Positions 23,084-23,460 of a stretch of 23,460 nt of DNA are shown piece after piece (the stretch's first letter is position 1; each line of letters starts with the position of its first letter). The stretch is from positions 1-23,460 of the forward strand of contig CAZEVY010000083.1 in the NCBI GenBank assembly GCA_964515555.1, written 5' to 3'. The position numbers and the translations under genes are program-made. The DNA is from CAZEVY01 sp964515555. GTDB lineage: Bacteria; Acidobacteriota; Terriglobia; Bryobacterales; Bryobacteraceae. The notes under the pieces are model-generated. The model ran no database searches, had not been told where the DNA came from, and saw nothing but the letters and a program-made list of their open reading frames with translations.

Positions 23084-23460
23084 ATGAATTCGCTGGGCTC
23101 GGTCGAATGGACCCTATGGGTCCTCTCGATGGCCGCCACGGCGTTGCTGCTGGCCCGTCTCGCCCATCAACGGATCCTCAAGACCTACCGCTATTTCGGC
23201 GCCTACCTGGCGCTCGACCTGGCCCGGTCCCTGGTGCTGCTGCCGCTTCGAGGCAACCGCAGCTGGTATGCGATCACGTACGCGGTCGTCGAGCCGTTTC
23301 TTTGGGTTCTCTACATCCTGCTCGTCCTGCAATTGCTCGAACTGATGCTTCAGCGTCACCCGGCCCTGGCGTCCGCCGCCCGGATGGTGATCTTCGTCGG
23401 GGTGGGGATCGCGGTGGTGGTGGCGCTGGCGCGGCTGCCGTTCGATTTCTCCAATCCGGT
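23084..23460 (+). CDS. hypothetical membrane protein (3' end beyond the window)
   Basis: The frame from ATG 23084 is open to the window edge, at least 125 codons. It begins MNSLGSVEWTLWVLSMAATA and shows four hydrophobic segments: about 9-25, 40-57 (with charged YRYFGAYLALDLARS before it), 66-85 (YAVVEPFLWVLYILLVLQLL) and 101-117 (VIFVGVGIAVVVALA). No enzymatic motif. I recall similar multi-helix proteins of unknown function from Solibacter relatives, but cannot verify this. Codon pattern is strongly GC at third positions, as in real genes here. Opposite-strand frames in this stretch are shadows. Confidence 0.75.
   Translation, partial: MNSLGSVEWTLWVLSMAATALLLARLAHQRILKTYRYFGAYLALDLARSLVLLPLRGNRSWYAITYAVVEPFLWVLYILLVLQLLELMLQRHPALASAARMVIFVGVGIAVVVALARLPFDFSNP

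Noticed and set aside
23114..23359. Minus-strand 81-codon frame at the right end
   Set aside because: Antisense of the membrane protein; Gln/Arg/Glu-rich shadow.

Overview
High-GC chromosomal DNA that looks like an acidobacterium of the Solibacter/Bryobacter group (class Terriglobia). The best marker is the secreted beta-propeller protein at 4094-6769, which ends in the 'Solibacter' C-terminal domain (TIGR03437 type). A CreD-like membrane protein, a small Cys-rich secreted protein and an unusual Xre regulator fit the same group. There are no rRNA or tRNA genes, CRISPR arrays, transposases or prophage genes. The taxonomic call is an inference from protein families, not from a marker gene.

Layout. 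(1) 1-203: possible tail of a plus-strand gene and a hairpin terminator. (2) 204-6769: a secreted tandem alpha/beta hydrolase on the minus strand, divergent across only 27 bp from a plus-strand pair, an amidohydrolase and the SBBP/TIGR03437 propeller protein. (3) 6866-8084: a CreD-like membrane protein broken by one frameshift, behind a near-consensus promoter that predicts a leaderless mRNA. (4) 8123-14570: a tight plus-strand operon of rimO, yacG, pgpA, an IPT/NHL propeller gene, cinA, a glycoside-hydrolase-like gene and a Gfo/Idh/MocA oxidoreductase; most junctions are ATGA overlaps. A strong hairpin at 14599-14640 closes it. (5) 14662-21143, all minus strand: ubiX-pheA, a SYLF lipid-binding protein, a SAM hydrolase, RNase J, a GlcD-like FAD oxidase and a small secreted Cys protein. 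(6) 21144-23460: the regulatory/accessory end. An Xre-type regulator with an S24-like domain that lacks the catalytic Ser converges on, and overlaps, a 151-aa conserved hypothetical gene. The pair is flanked by two nearly identical 18-bp dyad sequences in inverted orientation. Outside them lie ubiX on one side and, on the other, an unannotated 38-aa secreted CxxC peptide and a membrane protein cut by the window end.

How it works together. The rimO operon mixes housekeeping work (ribosomal protein S12 modification, gyrase inhibition, phosphatidylglycerol synthesis, nucleotide repair) with sugar-type enzymes through translational coupling. The minus-strand block combines aromatic amino-acid/prenyl-FMN functions with RNA decay. 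The most promising undescribed unit is the right end: a divergent strong promoter pair with overlapping -35 boxes, an apparent operator over the ubiX -10, a second copy of that operator 1.4 kb away upstream of the 151-aa gene and the tiny secreted peptide, and a non-catalytic S24-type regulator between them.
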